NCBI GenBank assembly: GCA_029961685.1
Contig: JARWKL010000014.1
Span: 23,712,137 to 23,776,136 of the forward strand
DNA length: 64,000 nucleotides
Reading direction: 5' to 3'
Source of the DNA: Aristolochia californica
Lineage: Eukaryota > Streptophyta > Magnoliopsida > Piperales > Aristolochiaceae
The position numbers were made by a program, and so were the translations under genes. Within the stretch, counting starts at the first letter, position 1. Each line of letters opens with the position of its first letter. Shown here in pieces: positions 24,101-33,479 of this stretch. The notes beneath the pieces are model-generated. The model made no database searches, was not told where the DNA came from, and was given only the letters and a program-made list of their open reading frames with translations.

Positions 24101-27100
24101 GTGACCCCCACATGCCCTCCTATAAATCAACCCCACAGCCCTCACACCCCTCAAGCCATCCCCCAGATAATGGACTCTCCCCCTCCTTCACCTTTGAGAA
24201 ATCCCCAACCTGAAAACTACCTTTCTAACGCAGAGTCAGGAACCAGTGAGTGTGCTCCCCATAGTCACACACAAAATACTGTTGAAGTGAGTGCTCTTTT
24301 ATTTGGCCTCTAAATCTTCAAGGACCGTCTCTGTGGCAAACTGCTTTTGAAGGAGATTCAAAGATTGTCATCAGATGGTGTTCAAAAGATAGCTCTTCCC
24401 TGTGGCGTGGCATATCACTGATTGTATTACTGACATTTCGTCCTCTATTCATTGTAATTGGAATCTCATTCCTAGATCAGCCAATTTTGTGGCTGATAAA
24501 TTGGAAAAATTCTGAACCTCTCAGCAATCTCTTATTGTTTGGGAAGACTTCCCCCCTTTGTAATCTGCTTGTTTGAGCTTTTATTTTAATAAAATTCAGC
24601 AAAATTTAAAAAAAAAAGGTCTTAAATCTTGGTCTATGCATTATTAGTTGGGGGTGCGTCAGTTTTTTAATTTCCATTATGGCAATGAGGATAAATGTTA
24701 AAGAGCTATTCATTCTTCCAAAAGTTTTCAAAATCTGGTCAATGGGCCAACTATTTGCAGACATGTATGCTGAGTTCAGAAAAAAAGTGAGGATAGAACT
24801 GAAGACCAAAATATCAAACAGAGGATCAATTGGTTGGAAATTTTATTCTTTTACAGCAGTCTCTCATTGTCATTGCCTTCACATGACTAATGAATTAAAG
24901 CATCTTTAGAATCACAGTAGATCACTGAAAAGAAAAGTGGCTACTGCTTTGGATTTCTATAGGTCAATGTTCTGTGGTCATCTCTGTTAGTAAGCAACCT
25001 CATTCGTGGAGGACCAGGAGACTTCCACACACCAAACTTACCCATGACATAATGACAGCCAAAGCATTACCTAAGACTAGAGGCACTGAAACTGGCTTCA
25101 AGGACCACCTAGTCAAATAGTGCGATATTTGTTTGTCTAAAACCAGAGGCGGCCTCGGCATTCGGAAGACGCATAGTATCAACAAAGCTCTCATCATCAA
25201 ATGGTTATGGAGATTCAATGCCACCCCTAATGCTATATGGAGGCCTATGATTGCATCTAATCTGGGGTGGTCTGTGCCTTGGTGGATTGCTAGAGGTAGA
25301 TGCCAAAATTTATCCCCCCTCTGGAGGACTTTCTTCCCCCTAATTGGCCTCTTTGAGAAGGGGGTCCCGGTTTTTAGTCGGAAATGGGGAAAGTCTCGCT
25401 TTATGGACCCATTGGTGGTGTGATTCCGGTCCTCTCAGCAACACTGATGCCCCTCTCCTCCAAATCAGCTATCAACCCAATGCCACCATCGCCTCCTCAT
25501 GGTCCCCTCCAAACGATTGGAACCTTTTCTTTTGCGGTAGACTCAATGATGATGAGGCTACTCTGGCCTCCTTTCTGTTCAAACTACTGCGATGCATCTC
25601 CATCCGTCATTTGGCATCTAGAAAGGGATGACATCTTCACTGTTCCTTCTGCCTACCATCTCATCAATGGTTGGTTTCCCTCGGCGGATCCTAGTGACAC
25701 ATAATGCATCTGGAAGCTGGCGCCCCCCTCAAAGCTAAATTCTTTCTCTGGTGTTCTGCTAAAGATAGAATTTTCAGAGCCTCACATCTTCATAGACAGG
25801 GCAACACCGCGCCTTCTATTCTGTGTACATTCTGAAATGCTGCTGAAGAGACGACCAATCACCTCCTTCACTGCCAATTCTCTTGGTGGGTTTGGTCTGG
25901 CGTTTTCATTGACTTGGGACTCCATTTATGCCTTCCCAACGACCTCCTCACTACCATGATGACGGCTCAAGACCCCTCCTCCCCACTCTGGGTAGGATAT
26001 TGATCTCCTCAGCTATGGGCCATATGGAAGGAACGTAATAACTGTCATTTCAACTTCAAAGCCAGCCATTCTGAGAGGGTTGTCAGCAAGATTCAACCTG
26101 GCTTCATATCAGAAATGAATTCAGATTTATCAGCTCCTCCTTGCTTCTCAACTGGTCGACCATTGCTGCCATGACTTGCTGCCGTCATGCGCCAATTAAC
26201 ACTGCCTGGTCCCTTCCTCCCATTGGTTTCCTTAAGCTAAATTTTGATAGGAGTGCTAGGGGATGCCCTGGTATTGCTGGTTTTGCTGGAGTCATCAGGG
26301 ACACTGATGGCCGAGCCCTCCTCACTTATTTTTGGACCTATGGAGACTGCAGATTCTATAGAAGCTGAGCTCTTCGCCCTTTATCACGGTCTCCTCCTCT
26401 TCCGGTGCCACCTTAACAGTCCCCTCATTATTGAAGGTGACTCGTTGGTTATCATCAATTAGTGCTCTACTACCTCTACTCCACCATGGCATCATTGGAA
26501 TATTCTTCACAAATTTTTTGATCTTATCCCCCATGTAATAGCTATTGGACTCTCACCCCAAGATCAGCAAACTCGTTTGCTGATTCTCTTGCTAAAAATG
26601 GAACCCTCCAATCCCTGATTGTAGGGGGTGCGCTCTTCTAGCTTGTTTTTCTGTTTTTTTTTTTTTTTGCTAATAAAATATCTCTTTGCTAAAAAAAAAT
26701 GTTCTATGGTAATCTGGATTGTTTAATTTGATAACTTATGGACAGAATCTTTCAAGGCTCTCACAAAAACAATATTCTAAAAGCGTCTTAAAAATGGTCT
26801 GAAAATTCTCATCTGGATCTTATTAAAAATTAGAATTTCTTGAAAGATTTTGATTTTGATTGGTCCAGTTTTTATTTGTTGGGATAATGTTAATTTTGGT
26901 TGAGCTGAGCTGATTTCCAGTTGACTTTTATTTTTGATATACTGAGCTATTTATGTCAGATTTTTGTTGGAATAATGTTAGTTTCGGTTCAAGTGAGCTG
27001 ATTTGCCGATGACTGTTATCTTTTTTTCTTTGAGATGATGAGTAATTCATAAATATATATGCCAATATACATCAAGAGGGGAGAGGAAGGTCCTCAGGCT

Positions 27101-30100
27101 ACGAGGGGAAAAGATATTTTTCAACTAGACAGGGACTTGTAACACCTGTTTTAGTCAAGCCAGCCGATCTCAATATATGCTTCCAAGAAGCTGAAAAGCC
27201 CAAAAAAAGTTGAATAATCTCATCATTATACCTCTGAAAAGGACAAGTGGGATTTGACTTCCCTGATGGCCAAGTTATTCCTGTTAATGAATCTTCTCCA
27301 ACAATTAGCAAACATAAAGTTTGACATCACTGTGACCTCATTCAAGTAAAAATAGTTATCCCATGTTCTTGTCTTTTGCTTTGATCTGTCTTCTCTCATC
27401 AGCTTAATCCTTTCACATGTATCTTTATATGCAATTGTGGCTTAACTTAGGTATATTTTCACAAAGAATGCATCTACGCAGGTTATGAATATTGCCTACT
27501 CATATTTCTCATCTTTGGAGACTTGGAAGCTTCTTCATTGTTTTTTCTGCATTTGAAAAAAAATTCTCAAATGTGAAAATTTGCTATGAAATTATGTAGG
27601 TTCTCTGGCCAGAATGTGGTTGGCAGCCTGTATCTTTGACTGATCTAATTACTGGTGCCTCAGTAAAGAAAGTTTATAGAAAAGCGACCTTATGCATTCA
27701 CCCTGACAAGGTGCAACAGAAAGGAGCAAATCTTCAGCAGAAATATGTTGCAGAAAAGGTTTTTGACCTCCTAAAGGTTTGTGCTCTTCATGCATATCAT
27801 TTGCTTTTAATGTAGTTTACTAGGTTTGGATATAATTTACGTAACTTTTTTTTTTAAATGAATTTACATTACTTTGAATATTGATATAAATTTTACTCAT
27901 TAAATAAATGCCTAAGTCTCTATTAACTGAAGCAGGCATCAATTTATAACTTTTAAATGGGCAGTTAGATATGTGTAAAATAAAAGATATTTTCCTTTTC
28001 TTTTTCCATTTATCCTTTTGGAGTTACTAGTTAGTAGATGGATTAAGTCTGACACCTTTAGGACATTGTACATCTGTTGGTACAATGTAGGTCCTCGATA
28101 TTTTAAATGTTGATTACACATTCAAACCCCGCCATCCCCTGGTGAGACTTGAACCCACCCACCCCCCCCAACCCCCCATATGACCATTGAACCAAAGACC
28201 CAATGTATAATGTATAGTTTCAGTTTACATGGCCTTCAATTCTTGAACATGTTAACTAGACATGGACTAGTGAAGAAAGATGGAACAATTGCTCTTTGAG
28301 TTTTCTTATCATATTTATAAAACATTTGCAACTTTGTGCTAGAAAGTCCATTATCAAAGGATTTTCAACAATCTTCTTCTTTTTATTTTTCTGGGGATAC
28401 TCAACTAAATATCTGTTTTGTAATATGTTAAAAAAATATCTGTATTGTGTTTGAATAGGATTATTCTACATTATACAGCCAAATTAGTGTATATGTATCT
28501 ATGAATATTTATAAGTACATATGTATTTATGTATACATAAAATAAATAAATATATACATATTTTATCACCAAATTGTGTTACCTATCAACTGACATGTAT
28601 TGGAGTTTTAGGTGAGTAACATGATGACTGAAACATGTTGCTTATCATAATCTCTACTTTTTATTATTTATATTTTCACTAGACAGATCTGATACAGCAA
28701 GGATATGGTGAAATCTATCAATGTTTTGTATTGGATTTCAAGGGTTCATATATGGCAAAAGATAAACAAGGATATGGTAAAATATGCTACGGTTTACTTG
28801 GGTCATTGACATATTTATGGAACTGCCATCTTGCAATTCACTTACAACAAAGTCTGTTCCTCCAGAATGGGTACTGCCCCTTCCACCCATACAGGACATA
28901 TACACTCATAAGATGGCACTTCAATTCAATGATATTGTGGCACTAGGCTTGAGTGACCATTGTCTTTTCTTTTCCTCTGTCTGCATATACACGTGTGACA
29001 TTCAAGGTTGGCTGTGGCTAACTGTTGTTCTCTTCAAGAATCTTAGTGTATATTAGATTTTTTGATGGAATAATGTGTATATTAGATTAATCACAACAAT
29101 TCCTTTTTTTTTTTCGTTTTATCATCTGAAATATGAAATATAAGAAATGAACATTGACCATGTGACATTCATGAAAAAAAAAGATTGACCAAGAACATGT
29201 AAGAGGGAAAGCCTAGAATAGAAACAAGTGAAATCAATTTCCTATAATTCATTATATCTAATTAGGAAATGGGTGCACTTCAGTTACATTGAGTTGTTCG
29301 TATTTGTTACTTTGGTAGAGAACATACATGAAATGACACCTCTTTTCATGAAAGAAAAAACTCTTACAAAATTAGTGTTTCCGATGATGTGATTTTGGTT
29401 TACCCACGTAGTTTTAGGAGGTTCTCATAACATGGAAGTATTTGTAATTGAAAGCCGTAGCTCTTTTTGATAGACTAGCTTTTGTAAAGAGGTGAAGCCA
29501 GACTACTTTATTGATAGAAAGTCTCCTTTGTATGGTGTGCAGCTTTTTTATCCACGAAAGTGCAGCCAAATGCTCTCAGAGGCAAATAGGGAGCTGTACT
29601 AAAATTAAGTTTTTGGATTCCCATTTTTGGATGGTTAAAAATTTCGAATTTGTTTGGTAACTCTTAGTAAATGATGGTCTTCAAAATGGAAGCATATAAT
29701 GTATTTTTTATGTTGCTTGTCATGATTTAGGTTAATAATAATTTTTAAATAGGTTTCTCATTGAGATTGTGGAAGGCAAGTATACTGTTATGTGGGATAT
29801 GATACACGATACGTGGATAACCTGGTGCCCATCCTTATTAGTGCCTCATGTTTGTTTGGACAATTATCGAGTCTCCTTAGATTTGAGAGGCTAGGGATCC
29901 ACCAGTAATTATCAAAGAACTTAAGATACTGGAAACACAACTATCTGGTTTGCCTACTGGAGGTATCATTATTTGGCACTAGTTACTAGCTAATTACTTA
30001 GCAGGATCATTAGGAATTCATATCATAATTAGAAACTGCAGTCATACAACTCGTTCCTAGTTGAAAAATTCTTCTGGTGCTTGTTCATTTTTTTATCATT

Positions 30101-30409
30101 TCCCATCAGTACCCTTTCTTTAGATTTTTGGCTTTTGGCTTTTGTTTTTTATTCTTTTAGTTCTCTATGTCGTTGAGTAGGTTGTTTTAATGAATTATAT
30201 AATGTGATAGAAACACCCAGCAATATGATCTCCACCTGTTTTAATTTATGCATAAACATCAGAATGTGGAAAAAAACAGCTTTTGAGACCTACAAAATGA
30301 TCTCTGTACGTTTCGAATTTCAGAATTGAATTTTTTTTTGGCATATATTTTTCTGTTGTATGATACTCAGGAAGCCTGGAATAAGTTCAATTCAGAGGAG
30401 CTCTTCTAG
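15128..30409 (+). CDS. Auxilin-related J-domain protein (clathrin uncoating cofactor)
   Basis: Eight coding exons join in frame: 15128-15768, 17250-18828, 19769-19901, 20129-20226, 20344-20409, 20590-20679, 27600-27776 and 30371-30409 (TAG). They total 2823 nt, 940 aa, close to plant auxilin-related proteins 1/2. Auxilins recruit Hsc70 to clathrin-coated vesicles to strip the coat. The N-terminal half is Ser/Pro/Asp-rich and probably disordered, with clathrin- or adaptor-type motifs (NPF at residues 239-241, DPF at 741-743). Residues about 474-719 are an extreme Arg/Glu/Ala-rich helix (RERERE, repeated AERAAVE). The C-terminal J domain has its HPD at residues 903-905 in exon 7, preceded by [12 protein letters not shown] and YRKATLCI, and the protein ends [12 protein letters not shown]. 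All introns are GT-AG. Introns 6 and 7 are 6.9 and 2.6 kb, and intron 6 is loaded with transposons. No coding damage is seen. Exon 2's start rests on the split AG|A codon. Confidence 0.93.
15769..17249 (+). other. Intron 1 of the auxilin-like gene
   Basis: A 1.48 kb T-rich intron with donor GTAAAT and acceptor TTGTACAG. I see no inserted element with defined ends. Confidence 0.8.
18993..19260 (+). mobile_element. tRNA-derived SINE-like element in intron 2
   Basis: TGGGCCTTTGGTTCAAAGGTG is followed about 40 bp later by GAGGTCTAAACTTCATGTCTCACTGGGG. The layout matches the better-preserved minus-strand copy at 28,050-28,203, including an A-box-like head and a worn B-box region. The 3' boundary is a guess. 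Confidence 0.4.
20845..21020 (-). mobile_element. 3' tail of an L1-type LINE, minus strand
   Basis: On the minus strand 21,013-20,850 carries the end of the LINE-encoded RNase H ([13 protein letters not shown]), followed by an AATAAA-like stretch and, at 20,843-20,852 on the plus strand, a T run corresponding to a poly(A) tail. It is severely 5'-truncated. Confidence 0.65.
23337..23484 (+). repeat. 74-bp tandem duplication
   Basis: Copies 23,337-23,410 and 23,411-23,484 share CACCATGGTTGCACGAGCTG and differ at a handful of positions. They abut the start of the LTR-like block. Confidence 0.85.
23479..23943 (+). mobile_element. Gypsy-like LTR with adjoining primer-binding site
   Basis: The block starts near TGTGGGATGCC, contains a clear TATA element (CTATAAATAGAGGACC, about 23,692-23,707) with T-rich downstream sequence, and is followed by TTTGGTATCAGG (about 23,944-23,955), as in plant LTR-element primer-binding sites. 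No pol remains. It is either a fragment inserted into the LINE or part of a LINE/LTR recombination. The terminal dinucleotides are uncertain. Confidence 0.5.
24062..24099 (+). repeat. CCA/CCACCA trinucleotide microsatellite
   Basis: About twelve CCA/ACC units following a C-rich stretch, inside the LINE ORF1-like Pro/Thr-rich region. Confidence 0.8.
24984..26698 (+). mobile_element. 5'-truncated L1-type LINE with RNase H and target duplication
   Basis: The flanks ATGTTCTGTGGTCATCT (24,967-24,983) and ATGTTCTATGGTAATCT (26,699-26,715) match at 15 of 17 positions and follow an A-run ending the element, a classic target-primed insertion. Inside are the post-RT region ([18 protein letters not shown] from 25,133), a zinc-binding RT-associated region near 25,700-25,900 and an RNase H ([13 protein letters not shown], then [19 protein letters not shown] and EGDSLVIIN, 26,225-26,460). 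Stops and frameshifts make it inactive. It sits in sense orientation in the auxilin-like intron 6. Confidence 0.9.
27777..30370 (+). other. Intron 7 of the auxilin-like gene
   Basis: A 2.6 kb AT-rich intron between the J-domain exon (..VFDLLK) and the last exon (EAWNKF..). It contains one SINE-like element; no other structure was recognised. Confidence 0.85.
28050..28203 (-). mobile_element. tRNA-derived SINE-like element in intron 7
   Basis: Read on the minus strand, TGGGTCTTTGGTTCAATGGTC is followed by a G-rich spacer and GGGTTCAAGTCTCACC (28,141-28,156 complement). The latter closely resembles a Pol III B box (GGTTCRANTCC), with an A-box-like element upstream at SINE spacing. No clear poly(A) or target duplication was seen; ends are approximate. 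Confidence 0.5.
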
Positions 30410-31000
30410 GACCTTGAGGCTTTTGCTGTGGAAAACTGTATTTTTATTGACTGCCGATCGACAAATGCCCATTCTGACACAGCTACAAAATGCTCTGGCT
30501 GTTCTGCCACCGTTGTGGACTTTCATCTCTTTGGCTGTGGTGTAAATTGATGTATGTGGGAAAATCAATCATTACTTGAATCACATGTAGAGTTTAGGTA
30601 GCAGGCTGGGGGATGGCTGTGTCCATTGCTTCATTTGGCCTATCCCATCGAGTTATATCTGTGAGTTTGCATTATTCTTTTCGTTTTTTTTTTTTCCAAG
30701 GTGATTTACAGTCGCATCGTTGAAACAGTTGAGACTGAATTCATGCCGGCCAACGTTGTTGTTGCTGTCTTGCCATGCCTCATTTGGTTTTATATGAAAT
30801 TTGGATCTATTTGAGAGGGAGAAGTCATGCATGATGTCTATATTTTCAGGAAATCTCCAGGTATCTTCTTGGTTATTCATTGAAAGGACCTATTTGCCTA
30901 AACAGGTTACCGAATGGTGAAGAGAGCCAGATACTCTCAACGATGGTTAGCTTTGTTAGAAATAATAGAAGTCTCAATGCATTGGCGTTATATAAAAGAT
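30410..31000 (+). other. 3' UTR / downstream region of the auxilin-like gene
   Basis: No further coding sequence after the TAG. The polyadenylation site cannot be fixed by eye. Confidence 0.4.
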
Positions 31001-31202
31001 TGTTCAATGTGATTGAGACGCAGGATAGTGAAATTCAAAAATAGTTTCAATATCACTAACTGCTGTTTTTTTCTCATGCAAATCCGACTGCTGAATACAG
31101 TGAGTTGTAGAAAGCTTAAATCTTCATCTTTGGATTTGTCTGTGATTTCTGAAATGTGGGTTTGTTGCTTTCCTTTTAAATGGCTCGAATTGTGAGCATT
31201 TA

Positions 31203-31275
31203 TGGTATATTTGGAACCCAATGGAAAAGAAAAAAAAAAGAATTTGATCATTATTATTTTAAAAAATTTAAAATA
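31203..31275 (+). repeat. Partial MITE related to the 61,004 foldback element
   Basis: TGGTATATTTGGAACCCA, an A/AAAG-rich run and GATCATTATTATTT match the left arm at 61,004-61,080. No opposite arm was found nearby. Confidence 0.4.
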
Positions 31276-31489
31276 GTGAAAAATCTTAAATCTTCTCATT
31301 TTGTCATCATCAAAAAAAGAAATTGTTAGAACAAGGAGTAAAATTATGTTGTTTACCCTTAGTTCTGACAATGTAATTGGTATATTTAAGATACGAGCTT
31401 TTTTAGCACACACAAATATGGTTTATTTCAATATTTCAATAATATATTGAAGAACCATGTTGATAAGTGAAGACAACTAGTAGACAAAA

Positions 31490-32190
31490 AAGGTACGAGG
31501 TGGTTGATGTATGTAAATCTCTTCCTTAATATCACTATTGAGGAAAACATTTTCACATCAAGTTAATATATTGACCAAGAAGAATTAATAGTAAGTGATA
31601 ATAAAATATATATCGAATTTAATTTGATTACAGGAGGAAAAATTTCATTTTAATCATGTCCATAACATTTAGTACACTCCATCGCTACTAGATGGACTTT
31701 GAGATGGACCACATAACTATCTGGATTATGTTTAACGACAAAGATCCATTTACAACAAATAGGTTTCTTATAGGGAGGAAGTGGAACCAAAGTCCAAGTT
31801 TCATTCTTATATAAGGCAGTCATTTCCTTTGCCATTGCCACCTTCGATCTTGGATGTCTTAGGGCCTCATGATATGACGGAGGAATAAATATTGAAGAAA
31901 TAAAAGCAAAAAAAGTGGTAACAAGTGGGAAACAAACAATGGTGAGAAACAAAGTTAGATATAGGGTGGAAGTAAATGGTGAGTACAAGTCCGAGGTTCC
32001 TTAAGAAGAGCAATGGGCCCAGTATCAAAAGGTAGACAAAAAATAGGAGGAGAAGAAGGAGAACTTACCTTAGAGGGATCCTTAGACACCACAAGTATAG
32101 TATTGGCCAATGCTTTTGGGGGTTGTAAAAAGATGTTCGCATCAATAGGCACAATAGGGTTAGAGGTTTCAGGAAATGAAAAAAGACCTT
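31490..32190 (-). mobile_element. Copia reverse transcriptase fragment
   Basis: On the minus strand 31,890-31,690 reads as the start of copia RT (HEALRHPRSKVAMAKEMTAL, then NETWTLVPLP and CCKWIF), continuing beyond a break to NVFLNSDIKEEIYIHQPP near 31,510-31,560. A Pro/Ser-rich linker lies upstream (to 32,190). Frames are disrupted. Confidence 0.8.
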
Positions 32191-32191
32191 G

Positions 32192-32533
32192 TGTTGATTT
32201 TTGAGACTTCATGGATTTAGCTCATAGAGAAAAAGAGAAAGAGACTCATTGGGAGGAAATATGAGAGAAAAGAGGTTTTGGACTCATGTCCTAACTCTCC
32301 CTTAGAAGCTCAATTTATAGATTGATAAAACTGTAATATTACAATTATACTCCTGGAACTTAAACTAATTACATTAATACCATCTCTATGAGATGACTCT
32401 TTATTTACCATCTTATCATCACTGTGTGGGTCTATTGGGTTTTCTCATTGATTTATGGGTTTGGGTCCATCTTCCACACACTTGGACTTGTGGGCTTTCC
32501 TTGGTCGTTTGGACTTGGGTTCATCTTTCAACA
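32192..32533 (-). mobile_element. LTR of a minus-oriented, probably non-autonomous copia-like element
   Basis: Starts TGTTGATTTTTGAG and ends CTTTCAACA, immediately followed by CTCCCTCTCAAGTTGGGGG, the complement of a polypurine tract, so this is the 3' LTR and the interior lies to the right. An internal ATTTATAGATTG resembles a minus-strand TATA. The following 250 bp resembles the interior of the 6,080-8,331 element (CACTCCT...GGTAGTGG...GAAG), including a second polypurine-like block at about 32,640. The matching 5' LTR was not found. Confidence 0.6.
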
Positions 32534-33022
32534 CTCCCTCTCAAGTTGGGGGTGAGAGAACATCATGAATGTCCAACTTGCTGCAAATGGTGTATAGGAT
32601 CGTTCTATATAAATTAGTAGTCCACCATATCTTCCAACACTCCTTCTGAAGCTGGTGGTCTCTTCCAAGAGCCCCAAGTGGCATAATATAAATGTGAGTA
32701 AAATGACTCCTAGCCATAAGATATCGCTCTATACTCTAGTCAAATGAATCATGCTGGATGTTGGATACACTCCTATCCTCTGTAGGTAGTGGGCCTATAG
32801 GCTTTGCTAAGAAGTCTAGTAATAAACTCCTCCATCATGCTAGCGAGGGAAACAACAAAGACAAAGCCGTCTGCTAGAAGCCTTAGCCGCAATGCCACCG
32901 AAGTTCGAGCCCTCTCTGGTCATCGATGTCTTCGTTCGCGTCGCACCCTTCTCAGCATTTCGTCTCCACTGATCCTTAAACTTGTGGAGTGGTAGTCGTA
33001 CACCTCTGTTTGGGTCTTTGCC

Positions 33023-33170
33023 AAACTCTGTCGACGGCCAGTGGTACATTCGTTTCCAATGCGAACATCTACGGTTACGCCAAAGGCACCACCAAGGGTG
33101 GCTCTCCCTGCACTCGTGTTGCCTCATACAAGGTCTGTTGGATTGTGGCCGCAGGTGGCCATCCATGCTT
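33023..33170 (+). pseudogene. Subtilisin-like serine protease (subtilase) fragment
   Basis: The plus-strand frame gives TLSTASGTFVSNANIYGYAK, then GTTKGGSPCTRVASYKVCW. This matches the stretch just after the catalytic His of plant subtilases (HTLSTAxG.F, GxAxGTxKGGSPxARVAxYKVCW). Only about 50 residues survive; the His and Ser catalytic residues, the rest of the peptidase domain and the propeptide are absent. It lies opposite in orientation to, and inside, the LTR-element interior that begins at 32,534, so it was probably carried in by transposition or recombination. GC content is higher than its surroundings. Confidence 0.75.
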
Positions 33171-33479
33171 ATCATTTTTGGGTGCGAGAGTAACCCAAAA
33201 CATATATTTAATAGCTCCAGGATTTAACTTATTATTACGTGGAGATGGGGCATGTACAAAACAAGTAAAACAAAAGATTCTCAAGGGAAGTGAAAATCGA
33301 TTCTCACAAGGGAATACTAAGGAATATGGAGAGTTACTATTGAGTATTGAGTATGACAACCTATTAACGAGAAAACAAGCTGTGAGAATAACTTGCATGT
33401 GGCCAATAAAAGTAGGGCATATTTATAGAGTAAAGAAGAGCACAAGCCACTTCAAAGAGGTGTCAATTCTTTCTTTTAG

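Larger units (their letters stand above)
22098..24617 (+). mobile_element. L1-type LINE (internally rearranged) with target duplication
   Basis: The flanks are GATCTTAAATCTTGATC (22,081-22,097) and GGTCTTAAATCTTGGTC (24,618-24,634), a 17-bp target duplication with two changes, directly after an A-rich tail at about 24,608-24,617. The 5' part is GC- and Pro-rich, like the leader and ORF1 of plant L1s. The 3' part (24,310-24,600) has the tail of LINE RNase H ([12 protein letters not shown]). Only about 2.5 kb remains of an expected 5-7 kb, with endonuclease and RT missing, and an LTR-like block (23,479-23,944) lies inside. Confidence 0.7.
20680..27599 (+). other. Intron 6 of the auxilin-like gene, a 6.9 kb transposon-filled intron
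   Basis: It separates the exon ending LLSTLQY from the J-domain exon starting VLWPECGW, residues that are contiguous in the protein family. Donor GTAGGT, acceptor TTATGTAG. It holds three LINE-derived pieces and a gypsy-like LTR, listed separately. Sequence outside these (21,060-22,080 and 26,720-27,590) shows no gene; 27,025-27,310 may be one more degraded element. Confidence 0.85.

Noticed and set aside
28141..28200. Possible tRNA gene because of the GGTTCAAGTCTCACC box
   Set aside because: No acceptor-stem or anticodon-arm pairing could be made; a SINE promoter fits better.
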